In this document: positions 1 through 11,806 of the stretch, piece after piece
Position numbering within the stretch: the first letter of the stretch is position 1
How the letters are laid out: each line of letters opens with the position of its first letter
Assembly: GCA_018350325.1 (NCBI GenBank)
Contig: JAEVLN010000006.1
Location: 3,896,056-3,960,055, forward strand
Source: Globodera rostochiensis
Taxonomy: Eukaryota; Nematoda; Chromadorea; Rhabditida; Heteroderidae
DNA: 64,000 nucleotides
Direction: 5' to 3'
Notes under the pieces: generated by a model
Database searches by the model: none
What the model saw: the letters and a program-made list of their open reading frames with translations, nothing else
Told to the model about the DNA's origin: nothing
Program-made: the position numbers and the translations under genes

Positions 1-985
1 CCAGAGACCTTCCGGTTGAAGATGTCTGTTTTATTTATTTTTTAGATTTTTTCCATATTTTCGGGTGAATTTCAAATTATTTTATTGATTAAAATATCGA
101 TTAGGGTCTAAGACGGGGGCCGGCTTTTTCTGTCGGGCGCACGTCCGAACCTGAATCAGATTGATTAAGAATCGAGTAAGAATCTCGAACATTGCTACTA
201 TCGCGATGTTCGTTTTTAATTTCGGTGAATTTCGCTCAATACCAGATTGATCGAAAACAAATTCAATGAAAATTTGTTGAACTTTATTTTCGACAAGCGG
301 AATGATCAGTGAATAAAATTTTAGTTGAATTCAAATTTTAAAAGTCGAATTTTGATTTGATTCGATCACAATTCTCTAGAATCTTGAGTTCACGGAGTCG
401 AAAAAAATCTCTCTTTTTTTGGTCCCAATCTGTATTTTCGATTGATCGACTTATTAATTAGTATTACCTAAATCGTTTTTTTTGTTATTTTTAGCTACGC
501 AGAACATTCATCAAGCATGACGACACTTATATGGAACAAGTGCTCGAAATGCGGACCGCAACACATCCAAAAGTTGGCTATATGGAACACACACGTGTCA
601 TTTACACAAAAATTTCATGAAAATCCATTCCCTAAAATCGCCATCAATTTATTTAAAATAAAAATCATTTTATTAGCTTTTTGCATAAAACGGTTTTGAA
701 CTGGCGTCAGATTTTTTTGACCACATTTTGAACTTTTGATATGCATTCTTATTAAAATTGTAAGAACAAGAAGTCTTTCGCAGTTGCAAAGTCTAATTAT
801 TAAAACCGGGAATTATTTCATGAAATTTAAATTTCATACAAAAAAAAATCTTGAACATTTTATTCTGTGAAGAAAAAGTGTGCTAACTAGAGAGAAAGAG
901 AGAGTAGGCGACGAGAGTAATTTGGAAGTCAACGCACCCTATCTAAAAATTGTTTTACTTTTTCTTTAAGAAATCAAAAATTCAA
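1..985. other. AT-rich non-coding stretch
   Basis: I see no supported gene here. Short open frames exist but have no homology I recognise, no coding bias and no clear splice frame. A GA-rich microsatellite lies near 888-905. Confidence 0.5.
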
Positions 986-987
986 AG

Positions 988-1067
988 GCGCGTTGACTTA
1001 ACCAAAAGTCCAAAAGGTACTTTATGGTCCATCACACTGTGATGAAGACAAATTTTGGAATTGTCTG
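988..1067 (+). repeat. Dispersed repeat, copy 1 of 3
   Basis: About 80 bp, beginning GCGCGTTGACTTAACC and running through a segment reading TACTTTATGG and then GATGAAGAC. Close copies occur at 9651-9734 (inverted) and 25801-25888 (same orientation), with a partial match near 8515-8550. No gene is attached to any copy. It looks like the remnant of a dispersed mobile element. Confidence 0.6.
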
Positions 1068-1289
1068 ACCGAAAGGTTAGACTTAAAACCGGGATTTATT
1101 TCACGAAATTTAATTTCATATAAAAAATCTGAAAATTTAATTCTGTGGTGNGGGTGAGTGACGGAGAGAGAGTGAAAGAGAAGGGAGAGATAAAAGGTAG
1201 AGAAAAGAAGGGGAGAGATAAAGGGGAAGAGGAGAAGAAAGGAGGGAGAGAGAAGTAACCTTCAGGGTTAAACCTTGAAACCCCCTATA

Positions 1290-2035
1290 ACCCTGCGATG
1301 GGGAGGGATTTTCCCTGAAAGTCCGGTCCCTCGAAAAACCCAAAAGGACAACGATGGGATGGGTTTCATTAGGTTCACGATGGGGACTTTGGACCGACCC
1401 CTGGAAAAAAAACCCCAATAGGTCCGCGATGGGATGGGGTGGACAAATCAATGCTCACCCCACACCCAAACCCTTAGGTACAGCCCTGGACCCAAATAGG
1501 TCCACGATGGGATGGGGTTCACCCCAAACCCCTTAAACCCTTTGGATCAAAAATCAATACCCTCCCAACCCCTTTGGTTCAAAGACCAAAGCCCTCCCAA
1601 CAAAACCAGAACCCTCCCAAACCCTTTGATTCAAAAACCAATTCAACAGGCTCACGATGAAACGGGAATAAACCCTTCAATAGGTCCGCGAGAGGACGGG
1701 ACTCTTACTCCCGAACCCTTATCCCAGAGGGCTTAACCCGAAACCCTTACCACAAACCCTTTGGTTCAAAAACCAATTCAACAGGTTCGCGATGAAATGG
1801 GAATAGACCCTTCACAGGTCAACGATGGGATGGGACCTCTAGAATACGGGACTCAAAAGGTCCACGATGGGATAAGGGTTCACCCCCGAACCCTTATCCC
1901 AAACCCTTTGGTTCAAAAACCAGTTCAACAGGCTCACGATGAAACGGGAATAAACCCTTCAACAGGTCCGCGAGAGGACGGGACTCAATGGTACTCAATA
2001 GGCCCACGATGGGACGGGGTTCCCACGAGGGGGGG
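1290..2035. repeat. Degenerate tandem repeat (CGATGGGATGGGG and TTGGTTCAAAAACC motifs)
   Basis: Alternating blocks of a CACGATGGGATGGGG-like motif and an ACCCTTTGGTTCAAAAACCA-like motif recur with imperfect spacing. A longer block is nearly duplicated (about 1625-1700 and 1910-1985). Open frames across the block follow from the repeat composition and I do not treat them as genes. An ambiguous base (n) is present at 1151, just upstream. Confidence 0.65.
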
Positions 2036-2099
2036 GGGTATTTCACTACTCCCCCAAATGATTGATTTTATCATCACTCAATTGAAATGCTAAACTTTC

Positions 2100-3079
2100 C
2101 CTTTATTGATTGATTGTACATTTTACTCCATTTAAATGGCCCCGGGGGCCCATTGCTTCACACCTTCTCCCTTTTCCTTTCTAATCCCCAACGATCAATC
2201 TTTCTTTGGTCATTTCTTCTGTTTTACTTAGCAGCAGGTTAAACACTTTCATGCCCACGCAACATCTTATTCATCAAAAAGATATTATTTCAAAGTTTTT
2301 GGCTTTGATGGTTGCTAATACACAAAATTCGTTAATTTTTTTTAACTAATTTTCATTTAGATGGTTGAAATCAAAATTTTTTTACCCCCCCCCCCCCATC
2401 TATGTTTGTTTGTGTAGGTTTCGAAAGGTGTTGGTGCTTTCCATTGCTAACTCAAGAAATTTCGAATTGATTTTTTGCAAAACAAAAAATTTTCAGTTTT
2501 CTGAAAATTATAGATTAGATGTTTTGATAAATTACAAAAAAATATCAATCACATTAACAGCATTTATTTAAAATTTTATCCTTTTGTCTAACACTTATGG
2601 TTAAGGACACCGATAGCAAAAGAGTGCTCAGAGCCTTGGCCATTTAAAAAACAATCTTTCTCATCTCATCTTTTTTTATTGATTGCTTTATACATCGCAA
2701 AGGATGTTCAAGATGGAAACTTTGTTGGAACATTTACTATAAACGCACAATAACTATTTTGTCAGACAGTCGATAAATCCATTTATTTATTTAGGCCGGT
2801 TTAAAGCTTAAAATTGGAATCCGGGAATTAAAAAGCGAGTTTAAGCCCGGGTTCCTGGGCTTTTCAGGATCCTTGAATCTAATCCAATCTCCATTTCGAC
2901 CTATTTAAAGGTTGGGCCCGAATTATTCTAACAATGTCAAATTCCTTTTTTTGTCAAAGAAGGCTTTGAAATTCGGAATAGAACAGTGAAAAAGCAAGTC
3001 ATATTGAACTCGTGTTTCCGAATTTAAATGTTCAATATTTTTATGTTTTTAAAAATGTAATATTTTTGTCCAATTTTAG
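2100..3079. other. Intergenic or upstream intron sequence of the first F-box-like gene
   Basis: AT-rich with a poly-C tract near 2385-2397. The F-box-encoding 5' exon expected for the gene downstream should lie here or be missing. I could not find it. Confidence 0.4.
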
Positions 3080-3304
3080 CCAATGGAGTGGTGGCATATG
3101 GTCGACATGAAAATTGAGCGCGAAGCTGCTTGGTGTGCACGGGCAAAATTGACTACAACGAACGCTGATGGCACTTTGACGACATACCGTAACTTGGCCG
3201 ACGTTCCCACGCCCAATGGACCAATTGTGTTCAGAAAAATTCAAATAAGGTAACTATCATAAATAAATCTATGATTATTGTCGGGAAAAAAAGCGTTTGA
3301 ACTA

Positions 3305-3520
3305 CCGTATATACTGTTTAATTCTACTCCCTGTAATAATGTCGCCCCCTGTAATAATGCCGCCTTTTTGAGAACGTTTATTGCCGGTTGAATTAAAACT
3401 AGGGTTCAGCCCCGACCCCTCGGGGGCGGAAAAAGTCGGGGTTTTTCCCAGCAAAACGAAAAATTCAAAAAAGTCGGGGGCGGGGACGGGGCTGAACCCT
3501 AATTAAAACAGTATATACGG
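3305..3520. mobile_element. TA-flanked MITE, interrupted by a hAT micro-element
   Basis: Ends CCGTATATACTG and CAGTATATACGG are inverted repeats, each flanked by TA, the target duplication typical of Tc1/mariner elements. It lies in the first visible intron of the F-box-like gene. A 102-bp hAT-type element with its own 8-bp duplication sits inside it at 3400-3501. Confidence 0.75.
3400..3501. mobile_element. hAT-type micro-MITE, 102 bp
   Basis: Perfect 15-bp inverted ends TAGGGTTCAGCCCCG, flanked by the perfect 8-bp duplication ATTAAAAC (3392-3399 and 3502-3509). The interior is GTCGGGG-type repeats, so the whole element can fold into a hairpin. Confidence 0.9.
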
Positions 3521-3595
3521 TATCTCTAATTTATTCTTTCTCAACTTTGGTCGCATTTGAAACTTACCCACCCCTTCCTTCATTAACATACATAT

Positions 3596-3703
3596 TAGAC
3601 CTGTTCGAGAGTCTCGGTTTTTTGCGTCTCGATTTCGGTCCCGAGTCTCGGGGTCATTTCTCGGTCTCGATTCTTGGTAAATTTCAAGTCTCGAACAGCT
3701 CTA
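3596..3703. mobile_element. hAT-type micro-MITE, 108 bp
   Basis: Ends TAGACCTGTTCGAGA and (reverse complement) TAGAGCTGTTCGAGA, flanked by the perfect 8-bp duplication ATACATAT. The interior consists of repeated TCTCGG/TCTCGA motifs. It lies in the same intron as the element at 3305-3520. Confidence 0.88.
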
Positions 3704-5796
3704 ATACATATATTGGCAGAAAGTGCCGACGCTGGTTTTCAATCGTTCATCTCCACCATAAATATCACTTCGCGCTTTCATCATTTTCACATTTTTAGCC
3801 CCAACACAAAACGCTTTTTGAAGGGTGTCCCGCCAATCCGTCAGTGAAGGCCAATTCGTCAATAATTAATAAAAGTTGAAAAAAAGGTTTTTTAAGAATA
3901 TTCGGTGGTATATAGTCCAAAGTAGACCTACAATGCTAAATCCTAACCCCAAATTTATGCATTTTTGAAGAATTAAATTTTCAAAAATCAATTTTGGCTT
4001 AAAATAATTCAAAAGCATGATTCCATCATTATTTGGCATTTTGTTTTATTTTGTTGAGTTTGGGCTTTTTGAATTGGCCACTGAAGACGGATGCCCATCT
4101 GACGGATTGTCCGGGAGCCGTCTAAACATTTAAGCTGATTCAAAGCAGTACGGAATTTGTCTCGGAAATTTGGGGTTTTTTCCAAAAGTCCTTCCCGTAT
4201 TACCTTAGCTTAAAGCGGAATAATCGGCATGCCCCCCCCCATTTTTGGATTGAATTCTTACATTTTTTGTCCAACATTTAAGTTTTCCAAAATCCAAGTT
4301 TTTGTCTCATTTGGATAAAAATGCAATTCGACAAATAGTTGGGTTATTATAGTTGTTAGTGCATTTTTATTCATTATGAATCAATTTTTAAAATTGAAAT
4401 TTTTGACAATGTTCGATTCATGCCCGGGGGTCGAGAAGTCGGCATGTTTGTCTCGGCCCAATTATTACCGTTTAAACCAGGGGCCAAATTGAACATGATA
4501 GAAATAAGATTTTGTGGTCCAAAATAAGGGCACTTTTGAATTTTAATGAGATGACACTTTGTGCAACAATTTATTCTCTGAATAGTTGGACTTTGAATTG
4601 TAAATATTCTCACCACCAAACTCAGCAATTTGATCGAGCTTATTAAATAAAATTAAATAATTTTTTGCCTTCATCAGATTTTTTTGTCCAAAAATAAGCG
4701 TTTCAGTTTTATAAACAACGAGGTGCTGACTTTTCTGGAGCGAATTGACCGTCTGTTCCGTCAACAAATTGTCTTGCATATGTGCATTAAAGCGGAGCAT
4801 CGTTGCAGCAGTGCACTCATCCAACTTTGGGCTTTATTGAGCAATTCAATAAGTAGCCTGAAGCTTGACAGTCCGCAAACGTTCATTCGACTGCGCCAGT
4901 TCCATCAGGACGACGTCCTGCAACATTGCCAACACCTGCAGCACTTGGATGTGGTCGACGTTATTCCCAGCGCACATCCAAGAAGCAGCGAGAAGGACAA
5001 AAACAATAACGCCTTGTTTATCTGGCTGCACACACCGCTTCTGGGCGGTCGGCCAAAAATTCTTCAATGCAAAGGCGAAACGTCGGCAGGACAGGAAGAA
5101 ATGACGTTGGACGAATTTAAATGGGTCTTTTTTTAACTTTATTGGGCATGAAAAAAATAAATTATTGGACGAAATTTTTAAGATTTGCTTTTTATGATCA
5201 AAGGCACGGGTTTTTGTGAATTCTTTGAAGCTTTCATCAGATTTTTTTGTTTGAATTCGGGGTTCGGAATCCGCAAAATCTGTGTTTGATCAGTGTCATA
5301 CGCAAACATTTACCACAATCCAACAATTTATAATTTTCGGCAATCAACCCGATTTTTAAGGAATTATTAATTTTTTGAATTTAAGGCCTTTGAACGTGTT
5401 AACTTTCCGGCATCTTACGTTGGATTGTCTGGACTCTATTGGACGAGGAGAGCACGGCGGATTTTTCGAGCGGGGCTGATTACAAAACTTTTACAAATAA
5501 CCATGGAGAACAGCTCGGATTAATTTGTTTGGATGAAGACAACCCAGACGATTTGGCGTTAGAAAGGCGCCCGACTGCCGGTTTGGATGAGGCTCAATGG
5601 AAGGAATGGCGAAAAAAAGCTGCCGATTCCTTTCATTTGGAGGAAGCGACGACGAATTTAATCATTCTGGAGCTTTATGATGAACAAATTTGGTAAAAAA
5701 TACATTAATATAAGTATTTGTGAATTTAAACATTTTTTAATAAATCGACAAATTTATTTTTTTAAATGTATTAATTATAAAACTTCTAAATTATAG

Positions 5797-5909
5797 CTCT
5801 CCCGACGGGTCCCCGAACAGTGAGGATTGAGAAGGATGTTGTGTTTGCCTACGGACGTTTCATGTTTAATTCTCGCGTTGTCAAAAGTGAATTTACCAAG
5901 ACAATTTAA
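5797..5909 (+). CDS. Possible isolated terminal exon
   Basis: A TTATAG acceptor precedes a 37-codon open stretch, rich in charged and aromatic residues, that ends in TAA at 5909. It lies 100 bp after the stop of the first F-box-like gene. I do not recognise the peptide. It could be an alternative last exon, a remnant of a neighbouring family member, or chance. Confidence 0.25.
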
Positions 5910-6613
5910 ATGTTTTTACCCAATCGGAACAATTATTCATTTGAAATTAAACAAAAAACGATGGTAAAATTCTTTCGATCGCCAAATTTAATAGTAAAAT
6001 ACATTAAAATTTTGATAATTTTTCAAATCTCTCAACAAATTGAGTCAAAGATCAATATGAAAACAATTTTTAAGATTTCTGACGAATCTCCTGGTTAAAA
6101 ATTTACAATAATATTTTATTACCTGAAAAATTAAATTATTGCCGACCAAGTTATGGTCGTTCTGCGGCTGGCAGGTGCTTTTGTCCGATGTGGCGCCTAC
6201 CGGCATTTTGTCTAACGACCCAAGTCTCTATCTTTTTCCCTATTAGTTCTAATTCAATCCAAAAATATTTTTAAAAATCGGAAACCCAACCCTCCATTCC
6301 TTCATCCCCTCCGAACAAAAGTGTCCTTTCCATGGGAAGAGGAACCCATTATTACTATAAGTATATCGCCCGTGGAGAACCAATTATGAACGAATCCGAA
6401 CAGTGGGATAGGCAAAGCTCTCAACCTCAGAAGTCGATTAGGCAACATTCTCAACCTCTAAACAATCAACTCGTTCCCCCGGAGAGGCAATATGACCAAA
6501 TGCGGTCAGTGGGATTCAATTCACACACACAGTTTAGTATTTATTTTAAAGCGTCATTCATTTTGAGTGTTCATTTTTTAAAAGACCAAAAATCTCTTCG
6601 GCGGATCTAAAAA
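5910..6613. other. Intergenic region between the two F-box-like genes
   Basis: AT-rich with a moderately GC-rich block at 6140-6225. No supported gene. It should contain the promoter of the downstream gene, but no motif stands out. Confidence 0.45.
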
Positions 6614-8121
6614 ATGTCGGAACCTCCGCAGAAAGCACAAAAATATATGAAACAAATGTAAGTATATATTAATATATAATATTTTTTAATAAATTGGGTA
6701 TTAATTCATATATTAAATATCAACATGCAATTTAATTCTGAATAAACAAAAGAAAGACTCAAAATAAACACTAAATGAAAATAGTGCTAAAAAATTCTCA
6801 GAATATTATTTGGCAACATCAATTTTTATTATTTTCAACTTTACTCATAAATTTTGGGAAAATTTCAGCAACGTCTGCGACGATGTTTTGTTTGATGTTT
6901 TTGGCTTTTTTGGGCGTGCCGAAATCGGACTAAAACTGGCACTGATCAATTATCGATTTAATGCGCTTGTGGACGATCATTTTTTGCGAAAAAAATGGCG
7001 TATTGGAAGGATGGATACTATTTGCATATCAAAATGCCCTTGTATGGAAATACTTCGAGAAAATGGCACCTCTGTAAAGTCGGAATTTATGCAAATGCCA
7101 CCGAAGGTCAACTTGGTCGGCTCCGAAAGCATCGTCATAAGGTAGGTATTCATACCCAGAAGCCCTTTAACCATACGGTAATCGCTGATTTCCGGACAAT
7201 CAAATGCATGCTTATTAGCGTAAAGATGTACACATTTTTGAAAATGTCTCTAGCATGCAATGTGATTCGATTAATTTCTTAAAAATTAGTCCATTATTTT
7301 TGATTGCCAACTCTTTTTTTCAGTCACTTTGGTCCGAAAGTCATCGAATTTCTCCATCGCTTTTTGTACTTGATCAATGGTGAAATCAGCTTATCTTTGG
7401 GTTTCCACTCAGATGCTCCAGCATGGATTCTTGTGCCAGAAATTTGGCCACTTTTGGCCGAAAAAATCAATGCACTTGGCAATTTTAGTCACTACCGCTT
7501 TGATCTTTTACGACAGCTTATCTCTCCAACAGTCCTTCGCCAATGTCCAAAGCTCCGGCTGATCCAATGCCAAAATCTGTTTCCCGAGGCCACGAGTGCT
7601 GCTGATCACGAGCATGCATCTCTTGGCCAAGCATTGTCCATGTGGCTTCACACAGCCCGGCAGGATGGGCATCCGAAGATTTTGCGTTATCGTGGCGTCT
7701 TAGGCGTTACACAAAAGGTGGAGGAACTCAAAACGGTCAGTTTTTAACACATTGTTTTTGGCCAATGAAAATCACTAGTGACACATTGCAGAATTTTGTT
7801 AATGCTTCATCTCCGATCAGTTATGTGATCAGTGTGGAGTTTGGACTTTTTCATGGGTCACCATTTGATCTGACGAACAAAAGGACGGGCGAGAGATTGG
7901 TTCTTCGACGCCATATGTATCTACATGTGAATTGGAACCGTTTGTACACATTTTGGATGTTGACGCGAGGCCCAAATGAGCGAGACGAAAAGCAATGGGC
8001 GGAATGGGAATTGGAGGCAGCTGATCCATTTTTGTGGCAAACAAAAAAGAATGCCATATTTCTTCATAACAAATATGGGGATAAATTCCGTCGTCGCCGA
8101 GAATTATATTCTCAACTTTAG
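6614..8121 (+). CDS. F-box-like family protein, cyst-nematode type, intact, 352 aa
   Basis: Four exons: 6614-6657, 6869-7141, 7324-7735 and 7792-8121. Every junction has GT..AG sites and consistent phase, giving 353 codons including the stop. The start ATG opens MSEPPQKAQK, followed across the first intron (donor GTAAGT) by an F-box-like block: VCDDVLFDVFGFF, then LKLALINYRF, then LVDDHF (about residues 16-55). Residues of about 105-245 carry FLHRF and CPKLRLI segments and the WLHT motif; the C-terminal block has NFVNASSP and KQWAEWELEA. This order matches the large F-box-like family I know from Globodera and Heterodera genomes. By family analogy it would be an intracellular adaptor for ubiquitin ligases. 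No signal peptide is visible. A tandem, damaged paralogue lies 0.9 kb upstream. Confidence 0.82.
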
Positions 8122-8138
8122 CTTAGGTATGTTGTTAG

Positions 8139-8257
8139 TAGAGCCCGGACTTGAGCTTCAAGCGAGATCTCGAGTCGAGATTCTCAAAAAAATCTCGTGA
8201 AGCTCATTTTAGTCGAGCGAGATCTCGAGACGAAATCTTGTCTCGTTCTTCGCTCTA
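8139..8257. mobile_element. hAT-type micro-MITE 18 bp after a stop codon
   Basis: Ends TAGAGC..GCTCTA with internal GAGATCTCGAG repeats. Flanks GTTGTTAG and GTTGTTTG match at 7 of 8 positions, consistent with an aged 8-bp duplication. The position suggests it lies in the 3' UTR or just beyond the F-box-like gene. Confidence 0.7.
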
Positions 8258-9050
8258 GTTGTTTGAGATTCAGAGCAAATGCTTTTTTTAAATTGAAATG
8301 AGCTTTGATCCCCTCCCTTCCGGGGATTTTAATTTAATCACTTCCTATCGGAGATGGAACAAAATAATGCTCTCTCTTTCTCTCTGTTTCCCAACCAGCA
8401 GGGATGGGTGGAATCAATTTTGAGAGAACGGAAAGATTTTTTTACGGAAAATGGAAAAAAAAAAAAAAAAACGGAAAACGGATTCTGCCCAACCGTGTTA
8501 CGAGTCATGCACACAATTCCAAAATTTGTCTTTATCACAAACATTTTTAGGCTCATTCCCGACATTTTTGGGCCCCACCCCGGATTTTTTGGGAAAATTT
8601 CGTAAAATCCCGATTAAACAAGCATTCTTCAAAATGCCGATAGGACTGGGCTGTTCGACAGTCTTTGGCTCTCGGCTCTCAATAAATTTCGAGACTCTCG
8701 CACAGCACCCTCTAAGTTTTCTGAACAATTTTAGGCCGCTCGTTGAGCTCGGCTGATTTGATGCTGCTGAACACGACGAACATGACGAGAACGGATTGAT
8801 CTCCCTCCCGCTTAGCAACTTCGAGCACACACCACACACATTCATTCACCAACACTTCCAGACATGCTATTAAACACTCCAATTGCAAGCCGATTACTAA
8901 TTTAATGTTTCTTTTAATTATTATTATTATTTTTTTTTTAAATTTCTCATCTGATCCCATCCATGTACGGGATCAGATCACACTCATGCCCAAGAAGTTA
9001 TAATCAAGTGTCACGACCAGACGACAGTCGATACGAGGAATAAAATTTCT
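8258..9050. other. Intergenic, low-complexity patches
   Basis: Contains a poly-A run at 8454-8470 and a TCTCGAGACTC-type patch near 8665-8705 that may be a decayed hAT end. No gene is supported. Confidence 0.4.
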
Positions 9051-9052
9051 GA

Positions 9053-9447
9053 TTTGATCATTATGATCAGAGTTTGCGGATAGCGTCTGATCAGGATCAG
9101 ATTATGATCAGGTGTTATGACCAGCATCTAGACATGATAGTCTCTTCTAAAATATGTGTGATGGTCGTGATCAAAAGTTGCGCACTGCGTCTGAGATTAT
9201 CTCATCCGGGAATGATCAGGATCAGATTGATCATTTTCTGATCTGATTCCATGTACAGATCAGACCATTGTCATGATTCAACATCATTTAATTGTATGTC
9301 GATCAAACAATTGATGAATCAGGAATATAAAACACGCACACCAAACTTTGGTTTGATCATTATGATCAGAGTTTGCGGATAGCGTCTGATCAGGATCAGA
9401 TTATGATCAGGTGTTATGACCAGGATCTAGACATGATAGTCTTTTCC
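9053..9447. repeat. Direct repeat pair rich in GATCAG
   Basis: A segment of about 95 bp at 9053-9147 recurs almost identically at 9353-9447, both containing GATCATTATGATCAG and GTCTGATCAGGATCAG. The region between also has many TGATCA palindromes. No coding content. Confidence 0.7.
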
Positions 9448-9650
9448 GAAATGTGTGAGAAAATGCGACAATTGAATTTAAATTAATAATTCGTAATTGT
9501 ATTTAATTTCATCCAAAGTGAGCAAGAATAATGGCGTCAAATTCAGCGGGCGACAGTAACTTATTGTTTTTTTTAAATTTTTCTTTGATTCGCATTTTAG
9601 TTAAGACCGATTTTTGAAAAACCTGAATTTCCGGATCATGAGTCATGCCA

Positions 9651-9734
9651 ACAATTTCAGAATTTGTCTTCATCACAACCAAAGTGTGTGATGGACTATA
9701 AAGTACCTTTTGGACTTATGGTAAGTCAACGCGG
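9651..9734 (-). repeat. Dispersed repeat, copy 2 (inverted)
   Basis: Reverse complement of the repeat at 988-1067, with the order GACAAATTCTG..TACTTTATAG..GCGTTGACTTACC when read on the minus strand. Confidence 0.6.
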
Positions 9735-9848
9735 CTTTGAATTAAGCCAAGTGATACTATGGATAAATGTTGAAAAATTTAAATATATTACCAATTTTTC
9801 CGTTCGGATCTTTTTTCGGGACTCAAATTTTTCTGCTTGGGGAAGTGA

Positions 9849-9965
9849 TGGTCGGCGGGGCCGATAGGCGCCGCCGAGAAAATTTTAAATTTTTTACTCA
9901 ATTTGTTAAAAGATTTGCAACTAAAATTACGGTAATTTTTTGAAGCTTTTTATGAATGTTGAGAG
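9849..9965 (+). repeat. GC-hairpin cassette (solo copy)
   Basis: A self-complementary core GGCCGATAGGCGCCGCC followed by GAGAAAATTTT and an ATTTGTTAAAAGATTTGCAA tail. Similar cassettes recur in the window, several of them inside hAT-type elements. Here I see no flanking hAT ends. Confidence 0.65.
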
Positions 9966-10236
9966 GAAATTTTAAAGATTTTAATTTCATTACGAACAAA
10001 AGCAGCATATTTTTCGGGAAATCCTTTTTCACTCATAAATAAGAATTTAAAGTTCTAAACAAAATAAAAAATATGGCAAAATTCCAAAATTATGGCATTT
10101 GCCATAAAATAGGGAAAATTGAGATCCCCACGAATGAATGTAATGCTGTCTTCTACCTTAAATTCTGAATAAGATTTGTCCTTATTTGAGGGGTGCCAAT
10201 CTTATAAAAATGTCCTTCCTTTTTTAAAGATTTGTC

Positions 10237-11247
10237 CAGGCATGGACACGGTTACCCGTAACCGCGGTTATCCGCGGTTAACCGCGGTTACCCGCGGTTA
10301 ACGGTTATGGAATTTAAAAGGTCGCGGTTACGGGCGGTTAACGGTTATGAGATTTTGAGGGCGGGCGGTTACGGTCGGTTAACGGTTATGACCTCTAAAA
10401 CCGCGGTTAGCCGTCGTATCCGTTATTTTTTGGCTGCTGAGGATTGAGATGATTTGCCTTATAATTTCTTTGACTTTTATTCACATTTCACCAAATCACT
10501 TTGTCGATCCGATGGCTTAGTGGTGAAACTCTCCGACTGGTTTTATTTATTCTAGGTTCTAGCCCCACCCGCTGTAATCGTTTTATTTATATTTTAATAT
10601 CCCTTCTTTTTAGTATTCTTACAATTTTTTACAAAAATTTTAGCTATAAAAAGTAAAATTCTAAGTGTTTACATAAATAATTAGTGCATTTTAAAACGTT
10701 CAATCACCTAAATTTGACAATTTTTCTTAGCATAAGTCGGTAAATATTCAATTTTTTCTCTCGGCGGCGGCTATCGGCACCGCCGAACCCCCACACCGCC
10801 CAAAAAATATTTTATAAATCTAAAGCGCAAAAAACACAGAAAAAAATTTCGCTGATCGGTCGCGCTTTGTTAGATTTTAATCATGAAAGTGTTAGAAAGA
10901 GATTTAAAAATTTTATTCATTGACAAAATCTGATAAAAATCACTTGTTAAGTTCAATACACATCAATTTTGATTTAATTTTAGAAGGACGCCACATCACG
11001 ATCGGAAAAAAATAGTTTTGAAAAATCGATTGTTCAAAATCTGGAAAACTTTATTGATTTTTAAATAATGCGGTTAACCGCGGATAACCGCGGGCGGTTA
11101 ACGGTTATGAGATTTTGAGGACTGGCGGTTACGGGCGGTTAACGGTTATGAGATTTTTAAGACGGGCGGTTACGGACGGTTAACGTTTCTAAGTGTTTGA
11201 GGACGGGCGGTTACGGTTAAGGAAATTCATAACCGTGTCCATGCCTG
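10237..11247. mobile_element. hAT-type element, 1.0 kb, ACCGCGGTTA subterminal arrays
   Basis: Inverted ends CAGGCATGGACACGGTTA, flanked by the perfect 8-bp duplication GATTTGTC (10229-10236 and 11248-11255). Subterminal 180-bp arrays of ACCGCGGTTA/GGCGGTTAACGGTTA occupy both sides. The interior holds a tRNA-like segment (about 10505-10572, with GGCTTAGTGG and GGTTCTAGCCC) and an inverted GC-hairpin cassette (10755-10795). There is no transposase, so it is non-autonomous. Confidence 0.92.
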
Positions 11248-11806
11248 GATTTGTCCTTATTTCAGGCCTTCATCCTTATTTTGTCCTTATTTTCGAATTA
11301 GATTTTAAGCCTCCGCCCCCCCAATGAAAAATTGGGAAAATCCAGCAGTTTTTGGATCGGTTTTGTTAACAAATTTCATTCTTTCTAACCCCCAAATGTT
11401 GATGAATTGTTGGTGGAGAGAAAATGATTAAAAAAACACATTTTATGCCAAAAATGACTCAACAAATAATTAATTACCTATTTATCAATTTAAATTTATT
11501 AACCGTAACTTTTGAATTCTTTTTTCACAATTCCCTGGGTCAACATTTTGCTGAGAGCGAATAAAACATTCAAATTTATGGAGATGAATTCCCAACGCCC
11601 AACGATGTCCATCCCCTCCCCCCCCCCCTCCTTTTTTAGGTCAACATTTGCCCAAAGAAACGTCCATTCAAATATTTTTGAGATAATCCCAACTTTCAGT
11701 CTATAAATAAATAATTTTCATTTTTTGCTAATTTTATTGACTTTTGTATTTGACTTTATGGTTTCTATTAAATAATTAATTAAAACCATTTTATTAGTAA
11801 ATTAAT
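11248..11806. other. Upstream region of the coiled-coil gene
   Basis: AT-rich with a C-tract near 11617-11628. No supported gene; presumed promoter region of the gene starting at 11807. Confidence 0.4.

Larger units (their letters stand above)
3080..5696 (+). pseudogene. F-box-like family protein gene, 5' incomplete and frameshifted
   Basis: Three exons can be placed: 3080-3249, 4707-5124 and 5386-5696. Joining phases agree for the first two junctions, and the exons align in order with the intact paralogue at 6614-8121. The first exon contains a VPTPNGPIVF stretch that I recall from cyst-nematode F-box-like proteins. The second starts with a block matching the paralogue's third exon and includes IWLHTPLLGG, matching MWLHTARQDG there. 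The third begins with a VNFPASYV block matching VNASSPISYV. Two defects are visible. The exon for the N-terminal F-box is not found. The last exon needs a one-base frame change near 5430-5440 to join its start to the open frame ending in a stop at 5696. It is either a decaying gene or carries a sequencing indel. Family function in general is presumed substrate recruitment in ubiquitin ligase complexes; that is inference for this copy. Confidence 0.65.

Noticed and set aside
1137..2093. Proline- and serine-rich proteins on both strands
   Set aside because: The frames are products of the tandem repeat and pyrimidine/purine tracts, with overlapping open frames in several registers.
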